Below, piece by piece: positions 1-6,197 of a stretch of DNA of 6,385 nt. The stretch comes from Hyphomicrobiales bacterium. Lineage in GTDB: Bacteria > Pseudomonadota > Alphaproteobacteria > Rhizobiales > Aestuariivirgaceae. The stretch is taken from positions 1-6,385 of the forward strand of contig JANYGE010000102.1 in NCBI GenBank assembly GCA_025362535.1. Reading direction: 5' to 3'. The notes beneath the pieces are model-generated. The model saw nothing but the letters and a program-made list of their open reading frames with translations. It was not told where the DNA came from and made no database searches. Within the stretch, counting starts at the first letter, position 1. Each line of letters opens with the position of its first letter. The position numbers and the translations under genes were made by a program.

Positions 1-129
1 AAGAATACACTCAAAACAATTGAACAAAAAATTGGCTATTTGAAAGACCGACGAACAAGAAGAGTGATCACAAACCTACTATGTGCAGGCTTAGTTTTCG
101 CTTTCCTTGCAGGGCATATAACATGGTAA
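1..129 (+). CDS. 3' end of an unrecognised reading frame with a C-terminal hydrophobic segment (partial)
   Basis: An open frame runs in from the left edge and stops at TAA 127-129, giving 42 residues; the other two forward frames stop within the first 45 bases. The fragment has a basic stretch (KDRRTRRV) followed by about 20 mostly hydrophobic residues ending in GHITW, which would suit a single membrane-spanning helix with positive residues on the cytoplasmic side. It does not resemble the C-terminus of a DppC/OppC permease, the gene usually found just before a DppD-type ATPase. The stretch is AT-rich compared with the genes downstream. I do not recognise the family. With so little sequence, a chance open frame remains possible. 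Confidence 0.35.
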   Translation, partial: KNTLKTIEQKIGYLKDRRTRRVITNLLCAGLVFAFLAGHITW

Positions 130-260
130 AATGTTACAATATCAAATATTTACTACAGAATGGGCCAAACGGGTTTCATGCTGATCTCCAAAGCTCTTTC
201 GTTCTAGATAGTATACCCAAAAGCTTTTTACAATATAAAGACAATGGAGCCACCCTCTAA

Positions 261-1214
261 ATGGCGCTTCTCGAAATCGAAAACCTCACAGTTCAATTCA
301 AGACGTCCAGTGGTGCATTCCGGGCGGTGGACCATGTGTCGATGGCTGTAGATGCAGGCGAGATTTTGGCCGTTGTTGGTGAATCAGGTTCTGGGAAATC
401 CGTCTCGATGTTAGCGGTCATGGGCTTGCTGCCATGGACTGCAACGGTGACTGCCGATCGCATAGATTTCGATGGGCGCGACCTTCTAAATGTTAAACCT
501 GAAGACCGCCGCAAGATCACTGGCAAAGATATGGCCATGATTTTCCAGGAGCCCATGACCAGCCTGAACCCCTGTTTTACAGTGGGCTTTCAATTGATGG
601 AGGCCATGCAAACCCATCTCAATCTCGATAAGGCGCAACGTCGCAAGCGCGCCATTGAGCTTCTCGAAGAGGTGGGCATTCCCGCACCCGAAACCCGCCT
701 GTCATCATACCCGCACCAGCTTTCAGGCGGCATGAGCCAACGAGTGATGATTGCCATGGCCTTATCCTGCAAGCCAAAATTACTGATCGCTGATGAACCC
801 ACCACAGCATTGGATGTCACCATCCAAGCGCAAATCCTCGATCTGCTCACATCTCTGCAAAAGGAAAAAGGCATGGGCCTTGTTCTTATCACCCATTCGA
901 TGGGTGTGGTGGCAGAAACAGCCGAGCGAGTGAGCGTGCAATATGCCGGACAGAAGGTGGAGGAACAACCCGTCGCAGGTTTGTTTGCAGCCCCACGCCA
1001 CCCCTATACTGCTGCCCTCCTTGCGGCCTTACCGGAACGCTCGACAGGCCGAAGACTGCCATCCATTCAAGGTGTGGTACCGGGCCAGTTTGATCGGCCC
1101 AAAGGCTGTCTGTTTTCGCCACGCTGTGGTTTTGCAACTGACCTCTGCCGAACCACGCCCCCCACTATGAACAACGGTGCCCTCTGTCACTATCCCTTGG
1201 GCAAAACCACATGA
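261..1214 (+). CDS. Peptide/nickel-type ABC transporter ATP-binding protein, DppD/OppD-like
   Basis: This 317-residue protein is the first of two ATPases that would power a binding-protein-dependent importer of the dipeptide/oligopeptide/nickel family at the inner face of the cytoplasmic membrane. Visible motifs are Walker A GESGSGKS (40-47), Q-loop [10 protein letters not shown] (95-104), signature LSGGMSQR (154-161), Walker B LLIADEP (174-180), D-loop ALD (183-185) and switch His212. The C-terminal oligo_HPY-type extension carries the family cysteines C283, C289, C296 and C309. In characterised DppD proteins such cysteines bind an iron-sulfur cluster. Length is normal. ATG 261 is preceded by TGGAG at 245-249 with an 11-nt spacer, and the N-terminus [11 protein letters not shown] is typical. 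The stop overlaps the next ATPase start by 4 nt (ATGA), so the two are co-translated. No permease or binding-protein gene is visible. Family assignment is firm, but the substrate (peptide, opine, glutathione, nickel or other) is unknown. Confidence 0.93.
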   Translation: MALLEIENLTVQFKTSSGAFRAVDHVSMAVDAGEILAVVGESGSGKSVSMLAVMGLLPWTATVTADRIDFDGRDLLNVKPEDRRKITGKDMAMIFQEPMTSLNPCFTVGFQLMEAMQTHLNLDKAQRRKRAIELLEEVGIPAPETRLSSYPHQLSGGMSQRVMIAMALSCKPKLLIADEPTTALDVTIQAQILDLLTSLQKEKGMGLVLITHSMGVVAETAERVSVQYAGQKVEEQPVAGLFAAPRHPYTAALLAALPERSTGRRLPSIQGVVPGQFDRPKGCLFSPRCGFATDLCRTTPPTMNNGALCHYPLGKTT

Positions 1215-2173
1215 CCCAGATTCTCAACGCCCAAAACCTCACGCGCTATTATAATATTTCGCGCGGCATGTTGAGTGAAGTTGCAACACTCAAAGCCGTT
1301 GATGGCGCCAGCTTCACCTTGGATCGCGGCAAAACGCTCGCCATAGTTGGCGAGTCCGGTTGCGGAAAATCCACGCTGGCGCGTCTCATTACGATGATCG
1401 AACTGCCCACATCTGGTGCTTTAAATATTGCTGGCAAAGATATTATTGGGGCCAGTGCTGAAACCTTGCGTGGCCTGAGACCCAAAGTGCAGATTGTTTT
1501 TCAAAACCCCTATGGTTCGCTCAACCCTCGCAAGACCATAGGTTCCATTCTCGAAGAACCTCTGCTGGTCAATACCTCCCACAGCAAAGCCGTACGCACT
1601 GAAAAAGCCCGCGCCATGATGGTAAGTGTGGGTCTGCGCCCAGAACATTATGAACGTTACCCGCATATGTTTTCTGGTGGTCAACGCCAACGCATCGCCA
1701 TAGCGCGAGCACTCATGCTTGATCCTGAGGTGTTGGTTTTAGATGAGCCAGTTTCAGCTTTGGATATTTCCATTCAGGCTCAAGTTCTCAATCTGCTGGC
1801 TGATCTGCAAGAGAAACATAACTTGGCTTATCTCTTCATCAGCCACGATCTTTCGGTGGTTAAACACATTGCTGATGATGTGATGGTGATGTATCTGGGT
1901 CGTGTGGTAGAGCAGGGCTCGCGCGATGCCGTTTTCGCCAATCCGCAACATCCCTATACCAAGGCTTTGCTCTCAGCCACACCAACGCCAGACCCCACGC
2001 GCAAACGTGATAGGATGATTTTAAAAGGCGAGTTACCCTCGCCCCTTAACCCGCCATCCGGCTGCACCTTCCATCCGCGCTGCCCTATAGCATTTGATAA
2101 ATGCCGTGCAGTCGCCCCGCAACTGATCCAACGCGGAAAGACCTGCGCTGCCTGTCACGCGCTGGATGTTTGA
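1211..2173 (+). CDS. Peptide/nickel-type ABC transporter ATP-binding protein, DppF/OppF-like
   Basis: This is the 320-residue partner ATPase, expected to form the nucleotide-binding heterodimer with the upstream protein. Motifs are Walker A GESGCGKS (47-54), Q-loop FQNPYGSLNP (97-106), signature FSGGQRQR (154-161), Walker B VLVLDEP (174-180), D-loop ALD (183-185) and His212 in ISHDLSVV. The Q-loop NPYGSLNPR and the QRQRIAIARAL signature helix are characteristic of the F subunit. The C-terminal region carries GCTFHPRC, with cysteines at 285, 291, 298 and 315 plus an extra Cys312 (CAAC). The start ATG 1211 overlaps the preceding stop as ATGA. There is no good Shine-Dalgarno sequence ahead of it, so translational coupling is likely. 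It ends 83 bp before a convergent gene, and no strong terminator is visible between them. All catalytic residues are present, so the protein should be active. Substrate is unknown. Confidence 0.93.
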   Translation: MTQILNAQNLTRYYNISRGMLSEVATLKAVDGASFTLDRGKTLAIVGESGCGKSTLARLITMIELPTSGALNIAGKDIIGASAETLRGLRPKVQIVFQNPYGSLNPRKTIGSILEEPLLVNTSHSKAVRTEKARAMMVSVGLRPEHYERYPHMFSGGQRQRIAIARALMLDPEVLVLDEPVSALDISIQAQVLNLLADLQEKHNLAYLFISHDLSVVKHIADDVMVMYLGRVVEQGSRDAVFANPQHPYTKALLSATPTPDPTRKRDRMILKGELPSPLNPPSGCTFHPRCPIAFDKCRAVAPQLIQRGKTCAACHALDV

Positions 2174-2256
2174 AAGCTAGAGCTTCGGACTTCGTGTGTA
2201 TTAAAATTCAAATTGCATTTCTGATGAAACTGAGTTGCCGTACAGATCAGCAGCAA

Positions 2257-2931
2257 TCACTTACCCGCCAAAATTTCGGCAATGACCTCATCGGTTGAGC
2301 GGGTGCGGCAGTAATGGCCGCGCATCGCCTCGATTGAGGCAGCGTGATTTTCCGGTGTTTCGGCTGCGCAGCAATCTTCAACTTGCGTCACCAGAAAACC
2401 GCGGTCGGCAGCATCACGGATTGCAGATTCAACACATTGATCAGTCACCACACCATAGATCACCAGATAGTCAATGCCGAGATTGCGCAAAACATAGCTG
2501 ATATTGGTGGCGTTGAAGATTCCGGATGCCGTTTTGGGAATGATGATTTCATCACCACGCGGTCCAACCTCTTCGATGACCTTGGCTTCCCATGATCCCT
2601 TGGCAACATTGAGTCCTGAGATTTTATGGTCAAGACTGCGGTCACGTCCATTTTGAGTGAGACTCTCAATGACAGTGAACATCACTTCAATACCAGCCGC
2701 CCGGGCGGCATCCTGCAGGCGGGCTTGGTTCGGAAGCACGGTCTCTGCAATGCGCTCGTAAAATGCGCGCTTTTTGGATTCGGGGGTGCCTTTGGTGCGG
2801 GCTCTGGCGAGGATATCCTGATTAAACTCGCCGTTTTGCATGTCGATATTCAAAAGCGCAGTGCGGCCCGGCTCGAAGTTTCGTTCGCGGTAAGTCCCTT
2901 TGGGAGCATCAATTGCGGGCAAGTCAGACAT
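2257..2931 (-). CDS. Isochorismatase-family cysteine hydrolase (amidase-like)
   Basis: This 224-residue protein belongs to the isochorismatase-like cysteine hydrolase superfamily, whose members hydrolyse amide, carbamoyl or ureido bonds (N-carbamoylsarcosine, ureidoacrylate, biuret, nicotinamide) or isochorismate. The proposed triad is Asp30 in ALLNIDMQNGEFN, Lys133 in IIPKTASGIFN and Cys166 in GVVTDQCVES; the V161-V162-T163 segment is where the family's cis-peptide lies. Downstream VEDCCAAETPENH also fits the fold. The open frame extends 59 codons further upstream, across the palindrome and into the divergent regulator gene. I chose the ATG at 2931 because GGAG (minus strand, 2937-2940) sits 5 nt ahead of it and because conserved sequence begins only around residue 20. 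It is divergent from the RpiR gene and convergent with the ABC ATPases. A second member of the family starts at 6194. The subfamily, and hence the substrate, cannot be assigned. Confidence 0.88.
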   Translation of the reverse strand: MSDLPAIDAPKGTYRERNFEPGRTALLNIDMQNGEFNQDILARARTKGTPESKKRAFYERIAETVLPNQARLQDAARAAGIEVMFTVIESLTQNGRDRSLDHKISGLNVAKGSWEAKVIEEVGPRGDEIIIPKTASGIFNATNISYVLRNLGIDYLVIYGVVTDQCVESAIRDAADRGFLVTQVEDCCAAETPENHAASIEAMRGHYCRTRSTDEVIAEILAGK

Positions 2932-2936
2932 GGGGT

Positions 2937-2940
2937 CTCC
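2937..2940 (-). promoter_or_regulatory. Ribosome binding site deciding the hydrolase start
   Basis: Read on the minus strand, GGAG lies 5 nt before the ATG at 2931. It favours the 224-residue protein over the 283-residue version that begins at 3108, which would overlap the regulator gene. Confidence 0.6.
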
Positions 2941-2967
2941 AAGGGTTGCATAATGTGAGGTTTGAAT

Positions 2968-2983
2968 TGTAATAGATATTACA
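2968..2983. promoter_or_regulatory. Perfect 16-bp palindrome, candidate operator in the divergent control region
   Basis: TGTAATA-GA-TATTACA is a perfect 7-2-7 inverted repeat. It sits in the 123-bp gap between the divergent hydrolase and RpiR genes, 36 nt from the hydrolase start and 71 nt from the regulator start. Local regulators often bind such elements to control both themselves and the divergent gene, so the RpiR protein encoded next door is the obvious candidate ligand. A related element with identical outer half-sites and spacing lies at 4007-4025. Binding is inferred, not shown. Confidence 0.55.
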
Positions 2984-3041
2984 GAAATTGGAAGAGCAGG
3001 CCTAGATATCACGCAGAGTGAACCTGTTTGCAGCGAGATTT

Positions 3042-3047
3042 GGGAGG
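3042..3047 (+). promoter_or_regulatory. Strong Shine-Dalgarno sequence deciding the RpiR start
   Basis: GGGAGG is followed after 7 nt by ATG 3055. This makes 3055 the preferred start over an in-frame TTG at 3028, which lies upstream of the ribosome site. Confidence 0.75.
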
Positions 3048-3054
3048 TGGCAAG

Positions 3055-3939
3055 ATGGGTGATGGAGAAGATCAGCGTTCTGCTGATGGAACTTTCAGAA
3101 GCGGCCAATCAACGCTTGCTGATCGCGTTACGGCCAGCATGCCTTCCCTGAGTGATGCTGAGCGCCGGGCCGCGCGTGCGCTTCTGGCGCGTTATCCAAC
3201 GACAGGCATGGAAACAGTGGCGCTGTTTGCCGAGCGGGCCAAGGTGAGTGCGCCAACAATTCTGCGCTTTGTGGCCAAGCTGGGTTTTCCTGGCTACGCA
3301 GAGTTTCGGCGCGCCTTGCGTGAGGAGATGGAAGCTCAATCTGAATACCCCCTGATCCGTCCACATCTGGGTGGAGCCGCACCAGCCCTCGCTGAATTGT
3401 CACAAAGTCTGGTTGCTGTCCTGCAGGCCTCACTTGGCATGGCGAGCGAAGCAGATATTGCACGGTTGACCGACCTTCTAATTGATGAAAGACGGCAGGT
3501 TTTTATATTTGGCGGGGATTTTACTGAACCCGCTGCGCGCCATCTGGAGTTTCACCTGCGCAAGACGCGCGCCCGTGTGCGTCTGTTTTCGCAAGGTTTG
3601 CTGCGCCGCGCTGACGAACTGGCCGAGATCAAGCGCAAAGATGTGGTGATTATATTTGATATCAGGCGCTATCAGGTGGATACGATTCGCACGGCGGAAA
3701 TTGCCAAGGAGCGTGGTGCCATTGTGGCGCTGTTCACCGATCAATGGATGTCTGAAGTGGCACAGGTCGCCGAAATTGTTTTGCGGGCACGGGTTGACGT
3801 TCCCTCGCCATGGGATAGTCTCATTGGCATAATTGCACTGGTTGAGGCGCTGGCGCTCTCGATTGACAGGCGGCAGTGGTCCATTGCGCGGGCTCGCTAT
3901 GAGACAATCGAGGCGGTGCGCTCCAAGTTGTTGCCTTGA
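3055..3939 (+). CDS. RpiR/MurR-family transcriptional regulator (HTH plus SIS domain)
   Basis: This 294-residue protein has the RpiR two-domain layout. The N-terminal helix-turn-helix (about 20-95) includes SDAERRAARALL and VALFAERAKVSAPTILRFV, followed by KLGFPGYAEFRRAL, the family hallmark. The C-terminal part (about 110-255) is an SIS-type sensor domain with QVFIFGGDFTEPAARHLEFHL and, around residues 200-215, DVVIIFDIRRYQ. In RpiR proteins that sense sugar phosphates, the second of these segments usually carries small Ser/Thr/Gly residues (an S-G or S-x-S type loop). Here it reads FDIRRY, so the effector may not be a sugar phosphate. The start at 3055 follows a strong ribosome site. The gene is divergent from the cysteine hydrolase and 132 bp upstream of the ligase operon on the same strand. 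Operator-like elements lie on both sides of it, consistent with autoregulation and control of both neighbours. Family is firm; the effector and whether it represses or activates are unknown. Confidence 0.9.
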   Translation: MGDGEDQRSADGTFRSGQSTLADRVTASMPSLSDAERRAARALLARYPTTGMETVALFAERAKVSAPTILRFVAKLGFPGYAEFRRALREEMEAQSEYPLIRPHLGGAAPALAELSQSLVAVLQASLGMASEADIARLTDLLIDERRQVFIFGGDFTEPAARHLEFHLRKTRARVRLFSQGLLRRADELAEIKRKDVVIIFDIRRYQVDTIRTAEIAKERGAIVALFTDQWMSEVAQVAEIVLRARVDVPSPWDSLIGIIALVEALALSIDRRQWSIARARYETIEAVRSKLLP

Positions 3940-3948
3940 GCTTTCGTC

Positions 3949-3967
3949 CTGCCGCAATTTTTGGCAG
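3949..3967 (+). terminator. Weak hairpin after the RpiR gene
   Basis: CTGCC (3949-3953) can pair with GGCAG (3963-3967) around a 9-nt loop, starting 10 nt after the RpiR stop codon. No uridine tract follows the stem, so it is at best a weak terminator. It may only separate the regulator transcript partly from the ligase operon. Confidence 0.22.
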
Positions 3968-3985
3968 TGTGATTAAAAAATTACA
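3968..3985. promoter_or_regulatory. Imperfect inverted repeat, possible auxiliary operator
   Basis: TGTGAT and ATTACA are separated by 6 nt. The right half is identical to the half-site of the perfect palindrome at 2968-2983 and the left half differs by one base. The spacer is 6 instead of 4, so the halves are offset by two bases. It lies 23 nt upstream of the better-matching element at 4009-4024. It could be a weaker auxiliary site or chance in AT-rich DNA. Confidence 0.25.
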
Positions 3986-4006
3986 GTTTTTGCTAATATC
4001 AACCAT

Positions 4007-4025
4007 ATTGTATTTTTATTTACAG
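4007..4025. promoter_or_regulatory. Second operator-like element ATTGTA-N7-TTACAG ahead of the ligase operon
   Basis: The outer six bases on each side, and the 7-nt spacer, match the element at 2966-2984 exactly. Within it, TGTA (4009-4012) and TACA (4021-4024) form the inverted arms. It ends 46 nt before ATG 4072, a suitable place for a regulator acting on the ligase operon promoter. I see no convincing -35/-10 pair to place it more precisely. No copy with the same spacing is apparent ahead of the ABC ATPase genes. Confidence 0.45.
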
Positions 4026-4030
4026 ATGCT

Positions 4031-4075
4031 ATGGATTTGAAGGGCACAAGTTTGATCAGGATAACTCGGGGATGA
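4031..4075 (+). other. Possible 14-codon leader reading frame overlapping the ligase start
   Basis: ATG 4031 opens a 14-residue frame (MDLKGTSLIRITRG) whose TGA overlaps the ligase ATG as ATGA. Such an arrangement can couple translation of a leader to the main gene. There is no visible ribosome site ahead of ATG 4031, and the peptide has no run of one amino acid that would suggest attenuation, so it may be chance. Confidence 0.2.
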
Positions 4076-5391
4076 GTATCGAACGGGAAGAGATTGTAAC
4101 AATTTGTTGCAGCGACATTGCAGGCCAAGTGCGCGGCAAGGGCTTTCCGGTTCGTGATCTGAAGAACCGATTGCGCTTTGGCGTTGGCTGGACGCCCACC
4201 AACATCATGATCAACTGCCTTGGCCGAATCCCGACCACGCCCTTTGGTGCATCGGGTGATTTGATGCTGGTGCCCAGCCCCGATGGCGACGTGACGATTG
4301 ATCTCGGCGCAAATAGTCCCGTTGAACGTTTCATCCTCGGCGACATTCTCTCCATGAAGGGTGAGCCTTGGGAGTGTTGCTTGCGTAGTTTTCTGAAACG
4401 CGCCTTGAATGACCTTGAGACAGAGACAGGGCTTCGGCTTATTGCCAGTTTTGAGCACGAGTTTCACATTGATAATGCGACTGAGCGGCCAGGAGATTCC
4501 TATGCCGTAAGCAGCCTGCGTGGCTTAGAGCCGTTCATTGGCGATGTGATCGCGGTGTTGCGCGCTAACAATATTGCACCGGATACATTTCTACCAGAAT
4601 TTGGCCCGCGCCAATTTGAAGTCACCATTGACCCGGCTTTAGGATTAGTTGCGGCTGACCAAGCAGTGAAGCTGCGCGAGATCTGTCGTTCGGTGGGCCG
4701 CCACCATGGTCATCATATCAGTTTCTCACCCGTGGTGACGCGCGGCGTTGTGGGCAATGGCGTGCATATTCACTTCAGTCTGATTGATAAGGCGGGCAGC
4801 CCTGTCGCATATAAGGCTGGAAACCCTGGAAGCTTGAGTTCGATTGCTGCATCTTTTGCGGCTGGCATCATTCGCCATGCCCGCGCACTTTGCGCAGTCA
4901 CCGCACCCAGTGCTATTTCTTATGAAAGGCTGAAGCCTCATTCTTGGTCGGCTTATTATGCCAATCTTGCTGACCGGGACCGGGAGGCCCTGCTGCGCAT
5001 CTGTCCGTTTCCTGAAATGGAAGGTGTTGATGTGGCCAAACGTTATAACCTTGAATATCGCGCGGCTGATGCCACGGCGAGCCCCTATCTGCAATTGGCC
5101 ATGTTGGTCTATGCTGGACTGGCGGGTATTCAGGATGACCTTCCGATGCCATATCTGTCGAGTGGAGATCCCGGCACATTGAGTGTGGAGGAGCGTGCAA
5201 GCCGTGGCATTGGCGATCTGCCGCGCACGTTGGATGAGGCACTAGAGGCCCTCGAAAGCGATGAAAAAGCTATTGGTTGGATGGGGCCAATATTGAGCCA
5301 AGCCTATCTGATGCACAAGCGCGGTGAACTGGCGATGACCGCCAATATCGATATGGACGAGCTCTGCCGCATCTACGCGATGGCTTATTGA
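4072..5391 (+). CDS. Glutamine synthetase-family ligase, probably gamma-glutamyl-amine ligase type (PuuA/GlnT-like)
   Basis: This 439-residue protein has the glutamine synthetase fold: a short N-terminal beta-grasp region (about 5-75) and a large catalytic domain (about 100-439). Such enzymes use ATP to activate glutamate and join it to ammonia or an amine in the cytoplasm. Metal and substrate residues are visible: Glu128/Glu130 in SFEHEFH, Glu176/Glu183 in PEFGPRQFEV, His232 in GNGVHIHFSL, Arg286 in YERLKPHSWSA, and Glu328/Arg330 in LEYRAADATASPYL. The FDGSS segment bearing the ammonia-site Asp of GlnA is absent (TTPFGASGDLMLVP instead). The adenylylation-site Tyr of NLYDLP is also absent (GIGDLP, Gly381). 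Both losses point away from housekeeping GlnA. ATG 4072 is the only canonical start after an in-frame TAA at 3994; AGGA at 4058-4061 lies 10 nt ahead. It is followed within 2 nt by an N-formylglutamate-amidohydrolase-family gene. The acceptor amine is unknown. Confidence 0.88.
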   Translation: MSIEREEIVTICCSDIAGQVRGKGFPVRDLKNRLRFGVGWTPTNIMINCLGRIPTTPFGASGDLMLVPSPDGDVTIDLGANSPVERFILGDILSMKGEPWECCLRSFLKRALNDLETETGLRLIASFEHEFHIDNATERPGDSYAVSSLRGLEPFIGDVIAVLRANNIAPDTFLPEFGPRQFEVTIDPALGLVAADQAVKLREICRSVGRHHGHHISFSPVVTRGVVGNGVHIHFSLIDKAGSPVAYKAGNPGSLSSIAASFAAGIIRHARALCAVTAPSAISYERLKPHSWSAYYANLADRDREALLRICPFPEMEGVDVAKRYNLEYRAADATASPYLQLAMLVYAGLAGIQDDLPMPYLSSGDPGTLSVEERASRGIGDLPRTLDEALEALESDEKAIGWMGPILSQAYLMHKRGELAMTANIDMDELCRIYAMAY

Positions 5392-5393
5392 TC

Positions 5394-6197
5394 ATGACTC
5401 AACCAAAGCTCAGTACAGAAACACTTTTAGGAGCATTGGATCCACCGCCTGTGGGTGTCCGCAATGGCGCTTTGCACTCTCCGTTTCTGCTCATCTGTGA
5501 TCATGCCGGCAACGCAGTACCAAAAGCATTGAACGATCTTGATTTACCGCGCAGTGAGCTTGACCGGCATATTGGGATCGATATTGGCATTTTGGGGGTT
5601 TCAGAAATTCTTTCTGATCTGCTTGGTGCGCCATTGGTTTTCCAGCGCTATTCCCGTTTGGTGGTGGAATGCAACCGTCTTTACACGTCGCCAGATTCTA
5701 TCGCCTTGATTTCTGATGGAACGCAGATTCCGCGCAATGTGGGATTAGATGATAGCGACCGCAATTTAAGAATTGATGAAATCGCTGTGCCATATCACCA
5801 CGAGATTGCATCTCGTCTTGATCAGCATTCTGCTGCCAATCTTCCAACAATACTGCTGTCTATGCATAGTTTCACGCCTTCCCTGTTGGCGCGGCCTTCA
5901 AGCCGCCCATGGCATGTTGGCCTGTGTTATGATGCAGATGTTCGTTTCACGGATCATATTCTTGCCGCGCTCAAAAAAATGCCGGATATTATTGTCGGAC
6001 TCAACGAACCCTATGGTGTCGATATGGCGAGGGACTATTCAATTCCTGTGCATGCAGAAGCCCGTAAAATTCCCTATGCTGAATTTGAAGTGCGACAAGA
6101 TTTGATCGCCACGCCAGCCGGGCAAAAAATCTGGGGCAAGCGTCTTGGCACTGTAGTTCGTGACGCTTACGCCGCGTATGAGGAAACTCGCAAATGA
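5394..6197 (+). CDS. N-formylglutamate amidohydrolase-family enzyme
   Basis: This 267-residue protein belongs to the N-formylglutamate amidohydrolase family, metal-dependent hydrolases related to zinc carboxypeptidases. The best-known member, HutG, releases glutamate from N-formylglutamate in histidine breakdown. Family blocks in order are LLICDHAGNAVP (32-43), DRHIGIDIG (57-65), RYSRLVVECNR (85-95), SDGTQIPRN (107-115), PYHHEI (133-138), SMHSFTP (156-162), RPWHVGL (171-177), GLNEPY (202-207), and EFEVRQDL (230-237). His37, His158 and nearby acidic residues are likely metal or catalytic positions. ATG 5394 lies 2 nt after the ligase stop. An in-frame TTG at 5388 overlaps that stop and would add two residues; neither has a good ribosome site, so coupling to the ligase is likely. 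It overlaps the next gene by 4 nt. No histidine-utilisation genes are present, so a role on another N-acyl or gamma-glutamyl glutamate derivative is plausible but unproven. Confidence 0.86.
   Translation: MTQPKLSTETLLGALDPPPVGVRNGALHSPFLLICDHAGNAVPKALNDLDLPRSELDRHIGIDIGILGVSEILSDLLGAPLVFQRYSRLVVECNRLYTSPDSIALISDGTQIPRNVGLDDSDRNLRIDEIAVPYHHEIASRLDQHSAANLPTILLSMHSFTPSLLARPSSRPWHVGLCYDADVRFTDHILAALKKMPDIIVGLNEPYGVDMARDYSIPVHAEARKIPYAEFEVRQDLIATPAGQKIWGKRLGTVVRDAYAAYEETRK

Noticed and set aside
123..140. Third copy of the operator motif upstream of the ABC genes (GGTAAAATGTTACAAT)
   Set aside because: It has TTACA and GGTA arms but a 5-nt spacer instead of 7 and poor symmetry, and it overlaps the stop codon of the upstream frame. 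Treated as chance in AT-rich DNA.
202..240. Promoter ahead of the DppD-like gene with TATAAA at 234-239 as -10
   Set aside because: No acceptable -35 box lies 16-18 nt upstream of it.
2174..2256. Bidirectional terminator between the convergent ATPase and hydrolase genes
   Set aside because: I found only a small AAGCT-AG-AGCTT palindrome just after the stop and no stem followed by a T-run. Not enough to call a terminator.
3028..3054. TTG start for the RpiR gene
   Set aside because: The strong Shine-Dalgarno sequence at 3042-3047 lies downstream of this TTG and is correctly spaced for ATG 3055.
2932..3108. Extended 283-residue version of the minus-strand hydrolase starting at 3108
   Set aside because: The extra 59 residues show no family similarity, cross the palindrome and overlap the regulator gene. 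The ATG at 2931 has a ribosome site and precedes the conserved domain.
3478..3957. Long minus-strand open frame (159 codons) opposite the RpiR gene
   Set aside because: It is antisense to a well-supported family gene and its translation shows no recognisable domain. It is a shadow frame.
3973..4467. Minus-strand open frame (164 codons) across the ligase promoter and 5' end
   Set aside because: It lies opposite conserved ligase codons and across the operator-like region, with no domain visible. Rejected as a shadow frame.
5388..5393. TTG start of the amidohydrolase overlapping the ligase stop (TTGA)
   Set aside because: Possible, but it adds only two residues and an ATG follows directly at 5394. 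The ATG is the simpler choice.
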